Assembly (NCBI GenBank): GCA_963790075.1
Contig: CAWBNG010000008.1
Span: 62,001 to 126,000, forward strand
DNA from: CAYOUV01 sp963790075
GTDB taxonomy: Bacteria; Chloroflexota; Anaerolineae; Anaerolineales; Villigracilaceae
DNA length: 64,000 bases
Direction: 5' to 3'
Shown one piece after another: positions 35,114 through 43,556 of this stretch. The translations under genes and the position numbers were made by a program. Each line of letters opens with the position of its first letter. Within the stretch, counting starts at the first letter, position 1. The notes beneath the pieces were generated by a model. It did no database searches and was not told the DNA's origin. It saw only the letters and a program-made list of their open reading frames with translations.

Positions 35114-35285
35114 TAAGGACCGCCTAGTTCGCCCAGTGGTTTGGAATTAGCTTGTGGAGTGTTATCGATATTCGCGTTGTGGCAACTGCTAATTGGAATT
35201 AAATTTGGGATGACTGCAATCCATGGTTGTTTAAATCTTTTATTTTTTAAGGGTTGAATGTCCATTTTGCATTCTATCCGATCAA

Positions 35286-35891
35286 TTAAGTCATAACCCA
35301 GACGTACCCGAAAACGATCAAATAAGCCAAAAGAAAATAAATCCAAAAATCCCTGAAGATATTTGAAAAACGTCGAGCGAGTAACCAGGGGACGATCGAA
35401 CTAATGAACATTCTCATTCCTCGCGCCATGATGGATAGTGAAAGAGCGCGGAAAGGATTAATCCCTCGAGCACCACCTTCCATCGCGAAGACCTTAAAGG
35501 GGATGCCACTCCATGGTTGGGTCCAAAAGGCCATGGCTCCTTGTTGGTCCAGTGCCATCGATACTTTTTCGATCATGAAAGCCTGTATCACAGGCATATG
35601 AGGCAAAATAGATCGAGCCATGTCAGGCAAGAAATACGAAAACAGATAGATCGCGATCCCCCCAAGAGTAGAACCCAAAATAGCAACGCCCAACAACTTC
35701 CAGTATTGGGTGCGTCTGCCAATTGCCATTGGAAATAAAAGTCCATCTGGGACAATCGGCCAGAAAATGGCTTCAGCCAGCGCCCAGAGAAACATTACTG
35801 TTAACCCTTTAGATGATGAGCAGAAGGCTTCCCATTTTTCAAAGACTATTCGATTTATTCTCTGTTCACTTTTAATGGCGTTATCTTCCAT
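35286..35891 (-). CDS. VTT/YqaA-like membrane protein
   Basis: 201 residues from the ATG at 35891. Several TM helices; the region WALAEAIFWPIVPDGLLFPMA and the stretch GSTLGGIAIYLFSYF then GIPFKVFAMEGGARG resembles SNARE-associated VTT (DedA/YqaA) proteins, thought to be lipid scramblases or transporters. A lipid role would fit its two neighbours. The gap 35114-35285 holds no supported gene. Composition is A+T-rich like the rest of the block. Confidence 0.65.
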   Translation of the reverse strand: MEDNAIKSEQRINRIVFEKWEAFCSSSKGLTVMFLWALAEAIFWPIVPDGLLFPMAIGRRTQYWKLLGVAILGSTLGGIAIYLFSYFLPDMARSILPHMPVIQAFMIEKVSMALDQQGAMAFWTQPWSGIPFKVFAMEGGARGINPFRALSLSIMARGMRMFISSIVPWLLARRFSNIFRDFWIYFLLAYLIVFGYVWVMT

Positions 35892-35975
35892 AAAAACCCA
35901 CACTTACTAAAATTTGCTGGTGGCCTAAAAATTGCAACACTGACCCTCGTTAATCGTTTCTATAACCCTTTGGTA

Positions 35976-36590
35976 TCAGTTCTGGGCGAGGAACATTCGT
36001 GTTGCCTCAATTTTATCCTTTTCCACCTTTCCATTCTCATCCCAATACTTCAACAATTGGCCGATGGTCAAGACCGCGTGGAAGGCGTAGCCAGCTTCGG
36101 CCAGCAACTCCTTCGCCCCGGACTGGCGATCGACCAATACGACCACATCTTTGATGACCAAGCCGGCACCGGTCAGTTTTTGGATGGCTTCGAACTTGCT
36201 GCCCCCTGTGGTGGCCAGATCGTCGATCACGACGACGGTTTCCCCGGCCTGATACTCACCTTCGATCTCGGCTTTGGTGCCGTAGGCTTTGACTTCCTTA
36301 CGCGGGTAGATCATCGGATAGTTGCCGGCCAGGGAAACGGCAGTTGCAATCGGGATCGCAGCGTAAGGCAGACCAGCCAGGCGGTCGAATTGGAGCTTTT
36401 CCAGCAGCGGCAAATAAGCGGCGGCGACCCGCTCCAGCAGTTTGGGATGGGCGATAAGCAGGCGTAGGTCGATGTAGATCGGGGATTTCAGCCCCGACTT
36501 GAGGGTGAATTCGCCGAATTTGATGCAGCCAGCCGATAAAAGCTCGTCGGCGAGAGTAGAAAGTGAAAATTTTTGAATACTTTCTGACAT
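35976..36590 (-). CDS. pyrE: orotate phosphoribosyltransferase
   Basis: 204 residues. Joins orotate and PRPP to make OMP. The PRPP-binding loop is VVVIDDLATTGGSK; the dimer loop contains PRKEVKAYGTKAEIEG. Intact and complete, unlike the remnant at 33431-33571. AGAGGT precedes the ATG. It is followed on the same strand (leftwards) by the inserted lipid block and preceded by pyrF. Confidence 0.96.
   Translation of the reverse strand: MSESIQKFSLSTLADELLSAGCIKFGEFTLKSGLKSPIYIDLRLLIAHPKLLERVAAAYLPLLEKLQFDRLAGLPYAAIPIATAVSLAGNYPMIYPRKEVKAYGTKAEIEGEYQAGETVVVIDDLATTGGSKFEAIQKLTGAGLVIKDVVVLVDRQSGAKELLAEAGYAFHAVLTIGQLLKYWDENGKVEKDKIEATRMFLAQN
36058..36080. repeat. 23-nt direct repeat, right copy
   Basis: Identical to 33525-33547 and in the same orientation; lies within the last third of pyrE. 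The distance between copies is 2,533 bp. Confidence 0.75.
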
Positions 36591-36650
36591 AAATACCTCT
36601 AACTACGTCATCCTGAGGTCCGTGAGGTGAAGAATGGCAAAATACTTTTC

Positions 36651-37469
36651 TTAGCGGTGCAGGTCCCTTTTTATATTCACGATCTCATCGCGTAGTTCGG
36701 CCGCAGCCAGCTTTGGATTCTCAGCTTGCGCGATCGCGCGCGAAACGTTGATCAGCATGCCTTTGCCGTCCCTGCGCAGGCCAGCTTTGAGCGCGGACTC
36801 CAAATCCCCGCCCTGGGCCCCGACGCCGGGGGACAGGAACCACAGGTCCGGTGCAGCAGCACGGACGCGGGCCAGCGCCTCTGGTTGGGTCGCACCCACG
36901 ACCAGGCCGATATTATTTTTGGTGTTCCACTGTTGGGCCAGTTGTGCAACCTTAATATACAACGGATCGCCGGACGCAAGCGGCAAATCCTGCAGGTCAG
37001 CCGCGCCTGGATTGCTGGTCTTGCACAACAAAAATACGCCTTTTTCCTTGTATGTCAGGAACGGATCGATCAAGTCTTTCCCCAAATACGGATTGAGCGT
37101 GATGGCGTGCGCGCCCAGCTGCTCGAAGGCGGACCTGGCATAAGCTTCCGCCGTGGAGGCGATGTCGCCGCGCTTGGCGTCCAGGATGACGGGGATCATC
37201 GAGCCGAGCCGCTCGGATTCGGCCTGGATCGCCTCGACCACCTGCCTGAGCGCGATCCAGCCTTCGGGGCCAAGGACCTCGAAGAAAGCGGCATTGGGCT
37301 TGAAGGCCGCAGCGTAGGGAGCAGTCTGTTTAACGAGGCGCCGACAGAAGTCCAGGGCTGACGCGGCAGTAAGCCCTTCGAGGTCGGAGATGCGCGGGTC
37401 GAGCCCGATGCACAGCAGCGAGGAGCAGTCGTCGACGCGTTTTTCCAAAAAAGTAAAGAAGCTTTCCAT
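36651..37469 (-). CDS. pyrF: orotidine 5'-phosphate decarboxylase, type 2
   Basis: 272 residues. Decarboxylates OMP to UMP. The catalytic motif ILDAKRGDI supplies Asp97, Lys99 and Asp102; the N-terminus LLCIGLDPR and the phosphate loop region GLVVGATQPEAL and SPGVGAQGGD are also present. Length and motif match the long (subfamily 2) enzymes found in actinobacteria and Chloroflexota. Ends 60 bases before pyrE. Confidence 0.95.
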   Translation of the reverse strand: MESFFTFLEKRVDDCSSLLCIGLDPRISDLEGLTAASALDFCRRLVKQTAPYAAAFKPNAAFFEVLGPEGWIALRQVVEAIQAESERLGSMIPVILDAKRGDIASTAEAYARSAFEQLGAHAITLNPYLGKDLIDPFLTYKEKGVFLLCKTSNPGAADLQDLPLASGDPLYIKVAQLAQQWNTKNNIGLVVGATQPEALARVRAAAPDLWFLSPGVGAQGGDLESALKAGLRRDGKGMLINVSRAIAQAENPKLAAAELRDEIVNIKRDLHR

Positions 37470-37482
37470 TAGGCATCCTGAC

Positions 37483-37581
37483 TCACCACAGAGCGTGCAG
37501 AGAACGCTGAGAAAACCTTTAAATTATTCTGCCTGCACTGAGCCGCAGGCACACGTCTGAACTCCGTGTACTCTGTGGTGA
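37483..37581. repeat. spaced 11-bp inverted repeat between pyrB and pyrF
   Basis: TCACCACAGAG (37483-37493) and CTCTGTGGTGA (37571-37581) face each other across 77 bases, followed by an A-run. Could fold into a long stem in the pyrB-pyrF transcript; purpose unknown. Confidence 0.45.
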
Positions 37582-37588
37582 AAAAAAA

Positions 37589-38572
37589 TTAAGCCTTACC
37601 CAGTACCATCGCCAACAAGGCCATACGCACATACAGCCCGTATTCCATCTGGCGAAAATATGCAGCGCGGGGGTCGTCATCGAAGTCGGGGCTGATCTCA
37701 CCTACGCGCGGCAGGGGGTGCATGACGATCATCTCACCCTTGGCGGCCTTCATGATCTCGGGATCAATCACGTAGGCGCCCCTGACCTTCTCGTATTCAG
37801 CTGGATCCTCGAAGCGCTCCTTCTGGACGCGGGTGACATACAGCACGTCGGTCTTGGGCAGGCAGGCATCCAGGGTCGAATGCTCGGCCTGCGGGATACC
37901 CTTAGCAGCGACTTCGTCCATCACTTCCTTGGGCATGCGCAGGATCTCAGGCGAGACATAGTTGAGCTTGACGTCGAAGAGCGTCAGCAGGCGCGCCAGC
38001 GAGTGGACGGTGCGGCCGTATTTCAGGTCGCCAAGCATGGTCACGGTCATGCCGTCGATCTGGCCTGCACCGAGCTCCTCGAAAATGGTGAACGTATCCA
38101 GCAGCGCCTGGGTCGGATGCTCGCCCACGCCGTCGCCCGCATTCAGCACGGGTTTCCTGGCCGCTTTGGCTGCAATCGCCGCCGAGCCGACTTCGGGATG
38201 GCGCAGCACGATCACGTCCGCGTAGCATTCCAGCGTGCGGATGGTATCGGGCAGGCTCTCACCCTTCGATACCGACGAGTATTTGACTTCGTTGATCGGG
38301 ATGACGCTGCCGCCCAGGCGTTCCATGGCCGCCGTGAACGACGATGAAGTGCGCGTGGACGGTTCGTAGAACAGGTTGGCCAGGATCTTGCCTTTCAGCA
38401 GGTCGAAGGTGCCGACGCGCTCGACCATGCCGCGCATCTCGTGCGCCACGCCGAAGACATACTCCAGGTCGGCGCGGCTGAACTGCTTGACCGACAAAAT
38501 GTCCTTGCCGTACCAGGGCGCGTGGGTGTTATCGCCAAAGGGCAGGTAGGGGGATTGGGGATCAGTTGGCAT
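37589..38572 (-). CDS. pyrB: aspartate carbamoyltransferase catalytic subunit
   Basis: 327 residues. Condenses aspartate and carbamoyl phosphate. The carbamoyl-phosphate site FYEPSTRTSSSF (residues 68-79, with S72-T73-R74-T75) and the HPTQALLD motif are present. The ATG at 38572 has AGGAGA eight bases upstream; the longer in-frame extension is rejected. No pyrI regulatory gene is seen nearby. Followed by pyrF on the same strand. Confidence 0.96.
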   Translation of the reverse strand: MPTDPQSPYLPFGDNTHAPWYGKDILSVKQFSRADLEYVFGVAHEMRGMVERVGTFDLLKGKILANLFYEPSTRTSSSFTAAMERLGGSVIPINEVKYSSVSKGESLPDTIRTLECYADVIVLRHPEVGSAAIAAKAARKPVLNAGDGVGEHPTQALLDTFTIFEELGAGQIDGMTVTMLGDLKYGRTVHSLARLLTLFDVKLNYVSPEILRMPKEVMDEVAAKGIPQAEHSTLDACLPKTDVLYVTRVQKERFEDPAEYEKVRGAYVIDPEIMKAAKGEMIVMHPLPRVGEISPDFDDDPRAAYFRQMEYGLYVRMALLAMVLGKA

Positions 38573-38713
38573 GTTTAGTCTCCTAGTTGAATAGTTTAGT
38601 AGTTTCGTTAATTTATGTTCGTTATTCGTTATTTGCAAATCGGGATTCGTAACTAGGTGGTAGCGTCACACAATTAGCGCTGCTGGTAACAGAGCTTGTA
38701 AACATCATCATTC

Positions 38714-39279
38714 CTAGGTACCCCAACCAAAAATGAGCCGCAATCTATAATTATTGCCATCCTTGAAGACTCCAAAGGGAGCCGAAAGATGCCACCAAAT
38801 ATCACCTGGCTTGATGGCGTCTCCCGGAAAACTGGCATAGTCATTCGGAATTTGGTTGGGGATGATGGAAAATCGTACTCCGGCTATGATATCGAAGAAG
38901 GAGTCGCAAGAGGGATCGAGTAAATCAACCCTATCGAATAGATAATCTTTGACAGCCGCAGAAGGGGATGTGCTTTGGGCTTTAAAATGTTCGAGCCATT
39001 GGCCGACCAATGCCCTTACGATTTCAACCTCGCTTTTCTTATCATTTCCATTAAAATATGAATGAGAGCGATGTAGCCATCTCCAAAATTATCGAAATTT
39101 GCATAGTGAATTGTTCCGGGATAAGCAGGGGGTTGACAAAAGGGCGTGTTCGATGCTGTCATCCCATGAGTGCCCCATGGGTCATTGATGGGTGATTCGA
39201 CCGATGCGGGAACTGCCGGTCCGCAGGCTGAGAGACATAAGCCAGAAATCATCGCAACCCTCAACCAGATTCTCGTCAT
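38714..39279 (-). pseudogene. small lipoprotein gene split by an apparent frameshift
   Basis: An upstream frame (39016-39279, ATG at 39279) encodes a short lipoprotein: MTRIWLRVAMISGLCLSACG, with the lipobox LSAC, then ordinary sequence until a short odd tail (HILMEMIRKARLKS). A second frame continues downstream (38714-39094): HSYFNGNDKKSEVEIVRALV then GQWLEHFKAQSTSPSAAVKD. The protein texture switches frame around 39030-39094. Joined, they would give one lipoprotein of about 185 residues. Either a real frameshift mutation or a sequence error. Family not recognised. Confidence 0.5.
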
Positions 39280-39368
39280 CCTGTCCTTACTTTCCAGCTT
39301 TCCGTTCCAGGTCGCTGGGAAAAGGCCTCGCCTCTCCCCACCCCTCGCAAGGCCGACATTGCCATCCA

Positions 39369-40439
39369 TTAACCCTTCTCTTCCACAGTGGGCCGCAATG
39401 AGAATTCGTTATGCAGCCCATATAACCAGGCCAGCGCTGGATTGGGGCGGATGAACAGGGCTAATAACAGTAGCGGCACCAGCACTGCGAATGGAAAAAC
39501 CGCGAGCGGCATATATATACTGCTACCGAATAAAGCCGCCATTTTTTTTGTCAGGTAGGACTGGATCGGGGCATGGAAGATCAGGATAATCAGCGAAGCT
39601 GTGCCAATGTATTTCAGGGAGGCTGACAGCCAGGTCGGTCCTTTATCCAGCCAGTAGGAAAGCGAGAGGGTGAAGAAGATCCCGGCCAGGCAGGCCACCG
39701 TACTCAGTAGGGGATAAGGATAGGATCGTGAATTCAGGTCCATGACCGAGGGCAGGTTGATGACGATAGCTAGATTAGTGAGGGAAGTTCCCAACAGAAG
39801 CCAGCGCGAGCGGATGATCTGCTCAGACACCCGCTGGCGTACCTGGAAGCCAAGCAGATAATAGAATCCGGCCACCAGGGCCAGGTCCAGGTTCCAGGGC
39901 AGTCCCTTCAATTCGAGGTTACGGAATGGCAGGTGATATGGATAAAACCAACCGATGGTCCAAATGCCGACAGCCAGCATCCCCAGCAGTCCAATCCATT
40001 TCACCCAACCAGGGAAGCGGCTCAGGAGTCGATAAAAGCCGAACGCAACCAGATTGACCACGAACAGAGCCGGGATGAACCACATTTGTACCCAATCCAG
40101 GTAGTAACCAGACCCATAAAAAGCCTTGACGATACGATAGCCGATCGTATAGAACCCCATCGTCCCACTGAAAAATAGGGCGACGAAATAAATTAATAAA
40201 ATCGAGAAAAAGTAGGGCTTTACCAGGCTATGAAAACGTTTTTTGATTAGTTGAATAATTTGGATCTCGGGCTTGAAGAACATGCCGGAGATAAAAAAGA
40301 ACAGCGGCATATGAAAGGAATAGATGATCTTAAAGACCAGTGGCGCATAAGCCTTCAAATCGTTGTGGCCCAACACAACTAAAAGGATACCTACTCCTTT
40401 GGCAATGTCCAGGTATCCGATTCGTTTAGACGACATCAA
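39369..40439 (-). CDS. acyltransferase 3 family membrane protein
   Basis: 356 residues with about ten TM helices. The N-terminus SKRIGYLDIAKGVGILLVVLGH followed by SFHMPLFFFISGMFF is the acyltransferase-3 (OafA/YrhL-like) signature, with the catalytic His in VVLGHND. Such enzymes O-acetylate or otherwise acylate surface glycans or lipids. It lies between pyrC and the split lipoprotein gene and is somewhat more A+T-rich than the pyr genes. Substrate unknown. Confidence 0.85.
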   Translation of the reverse strand: MMSSKRIGYLDIAKGVGILLVVLGHNDLKAYAPLVFKIIYSFHMPLFFFISGMFFKPEIQIIQLIKKRFHSLVKPYFFSILLIYFVALFFSGTMGFYTIGYRIVKAFYGSGYYLDWVQMWFIPALFVVNLVAFGFYRLLSRFPGWVKWIGLLGMLAVGIWTIGWFYPYHLPFRNLELKGLPWNLDLALVAGFYYLLGFQVRQRVSEQIIRSRWLLLGTSLTNLAIVINLPSVMDLNSRSYPYPLLSTVACLAGIFFTLSLSYWLDKGPTWLSASLKYIGTASLIILIFHAPIQSYLTKKMAALFGSSIYMPLAVFPFAVLVPLLLLALFIRPNPALAWLYGLHNEFSLRPTVEEKG

Positions 40440-40516
40440 GATTCCTTCGATGTATCAATTGTTTTATTCGTGAAAATTTGCATCATCAGTGTCATCCGCG
40501 TCCTATGTATCGCATT

Positions 40517-41581
40517 CTATTCTCTCAAATTCCTTCCATATCCTGGCTCTGCTAAAATCTTCCCATCTTCGAAAGCAGTCTTACCACGTAAGACTACTTT
40601 CCTCACCCTACCATTGACCTGCCAGCCTTCGAAAGGCGTCCAGCCACAGCGGGAGTGCAGGTCCGCAGCGTGAATCTCGTAGCCATCATTCTCGTCCACT
40701 TCGACCCAGGTCTCAAGCTGCTCGGACAGGTTGAAGATGCGTTTGGGATTTTTATACAGCCTTTCGATGACTTGGTCAATGGTTAATCGTCCATCGTGGA
40801 CGGCGGTCAGCAGCAGCGGCAAAATCGTCTCCAGGCCAGGGAATCCGGGCGGCGGGTAATCGCTATCCTTTTCCGCGATAGTGTGCGGGGCGTGGTCAGT
40901 GGCGAAACAATCGATCAGGTCCAGGTTGTCCCAAAGGGCTTGCACGTCAGCTTTTGTCGCCAAGCTTGGGCGAACCTCGCCGCGGCCGGGATGATCGTGC
41001 GCTATGGCCGGGATGTCGTCCACACTCAGGAACAGGTGATGCGGACAGACCTCGCAGGTCACTTGGATGCCTCGCTGTTTGGCGGCCTTGATCAGCAGCA
41101 CTTCTTCCCTGAGCGAGATGTGCGCAACGTGGACCGGACGGTCGTAGATGGCGGCAAATAAAATCGCGGCGGCCATGCTGCGGCCTTCGGCGTGCACCAC
41201 GATGGGATAATCCTCCGGGAATTTCTCGAAGTGCGGCATCCACAGGGACATATCGTCCAGGCGCAGCTCGCCAAAGGTCGAGTCGAGGTACATCTTCAGC
41301 CCGGCAGCCTTTGGTGCCAGCGCGGCGACCGCTTCGGCGTTATCGGGACCTGCACCCAGGAACTGGGCGTAGTCGCAGCGGGCTTTCCGTTTGGCTGCAT
41401 CCAGCGCCAGCTCAAGCGTGGCTTTGTCGAAGATCGGCGGTTTGGTGTTCGGCATGGCCAATATCATCGTCAGGCCGCCGGCCAGGGCTGCGCAGGTCCC
41501 GCTGTCCCAGTCTTCTTTGTGGGTCTGTCCGGGTTCGCGCAGGTGCACGTGGGGGTCGATCAATCCGGGGAGTCTGAGCAC
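40517..41581 (-). CDS. pyrC: dihydroorotase, CAD-like
   Basis: 354 residues from a GTG start. Cyclises carbamoyl aspartate to dihydroorotate. Metal ligands are readable: His11 and His13 in DPHVHLR, Lys96 (carboxylated) in GLKMYLD, His130, His154 and Asp229 in FATDHAPH. The enzyme starts almost directly at the first metal motif and lacks the usual N-terminal strand domain. By eye, long stretches (ARCDYAQFLGA, TFGELRLDDMSLWMPHFE, ATDHAPHTIAEK, PPPGFPGLETILPLLLTAV, GWTPFEGWQVNG) closely match the dihydroorotase domain of animal CAD. The start has no clear ribosome-binding site. A promoter and an intrinsic terminator lie just upstream. Confidence 0.92.
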   Translation of the reverse strand: MLRLPGLIDPHVHLREPGQTHKEDWDSGTCAALAGGLTMILAMPNTKPPIFDKATLELALDAAKRKARCDYAQFLGAGPDNAEAVAALAPKAAGLKMYLDSTFGELRLDDMSLWMPHFEKFPEDYPIVVHAEGRSMAAAILFAAIYDRPVHVAHISLREEVLLIKAAKQRGIQVTCEVCPHHLFLSVDDIPAIAHDHPGRGEVRPSLATKADVQALWDNLDLIDCFATDHAPHTIAEKDSDYPPPGFPGLETILPLLLTAVHDGRLTIDQVIERLYKNPKRIFNLSEQLETWVEVDENDGYEIHAADLHSRCGWTPFEGWQVNGRVRKVVLRGKTAFEDGKILAEPGYGRNLRE

Positions 41582-41588
41582 AGTTTAA

Positions 41589-41720
41589 TTATACAGAGTG
41601 CGCCATCGGCACGATAAAAAATGAGAGTCGCTTTTGGCGACTCTCCGGTTTCATAATCAATGCACTTCCGGGATGCAGGCTGGGTTGTTTTTCTTTTTGA
41701 AGGACCGTTTGTGCACACAT
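41589..41720 (-). CDS. possible 43-residue leader peptide upstream of pyrC
   Basis: An ATG at 41720 begins about five bases after the predicted transcription start of the pyrC promoter and reads MCAQTVLQKEKQPSLHPGSA and on to a TAA eight bases before the pyrC GTG. It runs straight through the terminator hairpin. No ribosome-binding site; translation would need a near-leaderless start. Could be a leader peptide whose translation affects termination, or simply chance. Confidence 0.25.
   Translation of the reverse strand: MCAQTVLQKEKQPSLHPGSALIMKPESRQKRLSFFIVPMAHSV
41616..41645 (-). terminator. intrinsic terminator or attenuator before pyrC
   Basis: A 9-bp stem (GAGAGTCGC / GCGACTCTC) with a 5-nt loop, followed on the minus strand by ATTTTTT. 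It lies 35-65 bases upstream of the pyrC start and about 80 bases downstream of a consensus promoter pointing to pyrC. No PyrR-binding-loop sequence was recognised. Confidence 0.75.
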
Positions 41721-41730
41721 ATTGGGGTTG

Positions 41731-41758
41731 ATTATATGCCACCCCCACAGCTTGTCAA
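41731..41758 (-). promoter_or_regulatory. consensus sigma70 promoter towards pyrC
   Basis: On the minus strand TTGACA (41758-41753), a 16-nt spacer and TATAAT (41736-41731). Both hexamers are perfect consensus. It would produce a leader of about 145 nt that includes the terminator hairpin before pyrC. Confidence 0.8.
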
Positions 41759-41859
41759 GGTCAATGCAACAATTCACGGTCAATTGCATCTAACTGGTAG
41801 ATTTTTGGTGACAATCATCACTAAATTGTAATCTGTGCGGATGTGATCCCCAAGGGGCA

Positions 41860-41868
41860 TGCTATAAT
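41860..41868 (+). promoter_or_regulatory. icd promoter, extended -10
   Basis: TGCTATAAT forms an extended -10, 29 bases before the icd ATG. A CCCCAAGGGG inverted repeat lies just upstream of it (41848-41857) and could be an operator. Confidence 0.55.
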
Positions 41869-41897
41869 CCGCCTGACTTTTCCAAAGGAGCAACTCT

Positions 41898-43304
41898 ATG
41901 GCTTATAAAAATGTAATGGTGCCTGCAGGTGGCGCAAAAATCACAATGCAAGACGGAAAACTGCAGGTTCCGGACAACCCGATCCTGCCATTTATTGAAG
42001 GCGACGGCACCGGCCGTGATATTTGGAAAGCCTCCGTCCGTGTCTTTGATGCAGCAGTTGAAAAAGCGTACGGCGGCCAACGCAAAATCCACTGGATGGA
42101 AGTCTATGCAGGCGAAAAATCCTTCCACAAATTCAATGATTGGCTGCCCGAGGAAACCGTTGCAGCATTCCGGGAATTTATGGTCGGCATCAAAGGCCCG
42201 CTGACCACCCCCATCGGCGGCGGCATCCGCTCGCTGAACGTAGCCCTGCGCAAACACCTGGACCTGTACGTCTGCCAGCGCCCGGTGCAGTACCTGCAAG
42301 GCGTGCCATCGCCTGTCAAGCACCCCGAATACGTGGATATGGTCATCTTCCGCGAGAACACGGAAGATATCTACACCGGCGCAGAGTTCGAATACGGCAC
42401 GCCCGAAAATGCCGAATTCATCGCACTGCTGAAAGAAAAATTTCCAAAGGAATATGCCAAAATCCGCTTCCCGAACACGGCCGGCATCAGCCTCAAGCCG
42501 GTTTCGCGAGAAGGAACGTACCGACTGGTCCGCGCGGCGATCCGCTGGTCGCTGGATAACGACCGCAAGGACATCAGCCTGGTGCACAAGGGCAACATCA
42601 TGAAGTTCACCGAAGGCGCGTTCCGCGGCTGGGGGTACGAGCTGGCCAAGAGCGAATTCCGCGACCAGATCGTCACCGAACGTGAGACCTGGATCCTGGG
42701 GAACAAAGAGAAGAATCCCGGCCTGAGCGTGGAAGAGAACGCCAGGATGATCGACCCTGGTTTCGATATGATGGCGCCGGACAAGCAGCAGGAAATCATT
42801 GCAGAAGTTAAAGAAGCCCTGGCCTTGTGGGATACGCATGGTGATGGCCAATGGAAGAGCAAGCTGCGTATCCGCGACACCATCGCCGACATTGTCTTCC
42901 AGCAGACTATTACGCGCGCCAAGGAATTCGACGTGCTGGCCACCATGAATCTGAATGGCGATTACCTGTCCGACGCGCTGGCAGCCCAGATCGGCGGCAT
43001 GGGCATCGCCCCCGGTGCAAACATCAATTACGAAACCGGGCATGCCATCTTCGAAGCCACGCATGGCACCGCACCCAAATACGCCAACCTGGACAAGGTC
43101 AATCCCGGCTCGGTCATCCTCTCAGGCGAAATGATGTTCCGCTACCTGGGCTGGACCGAAGTGGCTGACCTGATCATCAAGGGCATGGGAGGCGCCATCT
43201 TGGCCAAGACCGTCACCTACGACTTCGAGCGCCTGATGGACGGTGCCACGCTGCTTAAATGCTCCGAGTTCGGTGACGCAATCATCAAACACATGGATGA
43301 TTAG
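41898..43304 (+). CDS. icd: isocitrate dehydrogenase (NADP-type)
   Basis: 468 residues. Oxidatively decarboxylates isocitrate in the TCA cycle. Substrate motif GGGIRSLNVALRKHLDLYVC carries the phosphorylatable Ser and Arg residues of the prokaryotic type, and the coenzyme segment HGTAPKYANLDKVNPGSVI has the Lys-Tyr pair typical of NADP use. AAAGGAG lies upstream of the ATG. Monocistronic by appearance: promoter upstream, strong hairpin downstream. Confidence 0.95.
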   Translation: MAYKNVMVPAGGAKITMQDGKLQVPDNPILPFIEGDGTGRDIWKASVRVFDAAVEKAYGGQRKIHWMEVYAGEKSFHKFNDWLPEETVAAFREFMVGIKGPLTTPIGGGIRSLNVALRKHLDLYVCQRPVQYLQGVPSPVKHPEYVDMVIFRENTEDIYTGAEFEYGTPENAEFIALLKEKFPKEYAKIRFPNTAGISLKPVSREGTYRLVRAAIRWSLDNDRKDISLVHKGNIMKFTEGAFRGWGYELAKSEFRDQIVTERETWILGNKEKNPGLSVEENARMIDPGFDMMAPDKQQEIIAEVKEALALWDTHGDGQWKSKLRIRDTIADIVFQQTITRAKEFDVLATMNLNGDYLSDALAAQIGGMGIAPGANINYETGHAIFEATHGTAPKYANLDKVNPGSVILSGEMMFRYLGWTEVADLIIKGMGGAILAKTVTYDFERLMDGATLLKCSEFGDAIIKHMDD

Positions 43305-43326
43305 GTTTTAGCGTTCTGCCACCAGC

Positions 43327-43359
43327 AAACTCCCCCTCCCGTAACGGGAGGGGGAGTTT
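43327..43359. terminator. hairpin after icd
   Basis: A perfect 15-bp stem (AAACTCCCCCTCCCG / CGGGAGGGGGAGTTT) with a TAA loop, 23 bases after the icd stop. Few Ts follow, so termination strength is uncertain. Confidence 0.7.
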
Positions 43360-43436
43360 ATGTTAACTAGAAATGGGTAAAAGACGGCCAACCACACGCT
43401 TCGTGCCATTATATGTTGTTTCTTCACACATTTTAT

Positions 43437-43455
43437 TGTATAGTTTTTCTATACA
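43437..43455. repeat. 7-bp inverted repeat with T5 loop
   Basis: TGTATAG-TTTTT-CTATACA lies about 100 bases before the Asp-box lipoprotein gene. Possible operator or part of its promoter region. Confidence 0.35.
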
Positions 43456-43556
43456 TACACCCCAATTCTACGGTTCCCCAGCACTGGCAAACCCACTGCA
43501 CCTGACAAGTTGATTGACACCTTGATCTTTGCCCGGTCAGGGAAAAGGAGCTGAAA

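Noticed and set aside
35113..35346. 77-codon minus-strand frame next to the YnbA-like gene
   Set aside because: Overlaps the VTT-like gene in another frame and has no ribosome-binding site or family pattern.
41616..41645. A PyrR-type attenuator assigned by name
   Set aside because: I could not find the PyrR-binding-loop consensus in the leader, so only a terminator or attenuator of unknown control is called.
41862..43064. 400-codon minus-strand frame over icd
   Set aside because: Antisense to isocitrate dehydrogenase with typical shadow composition.
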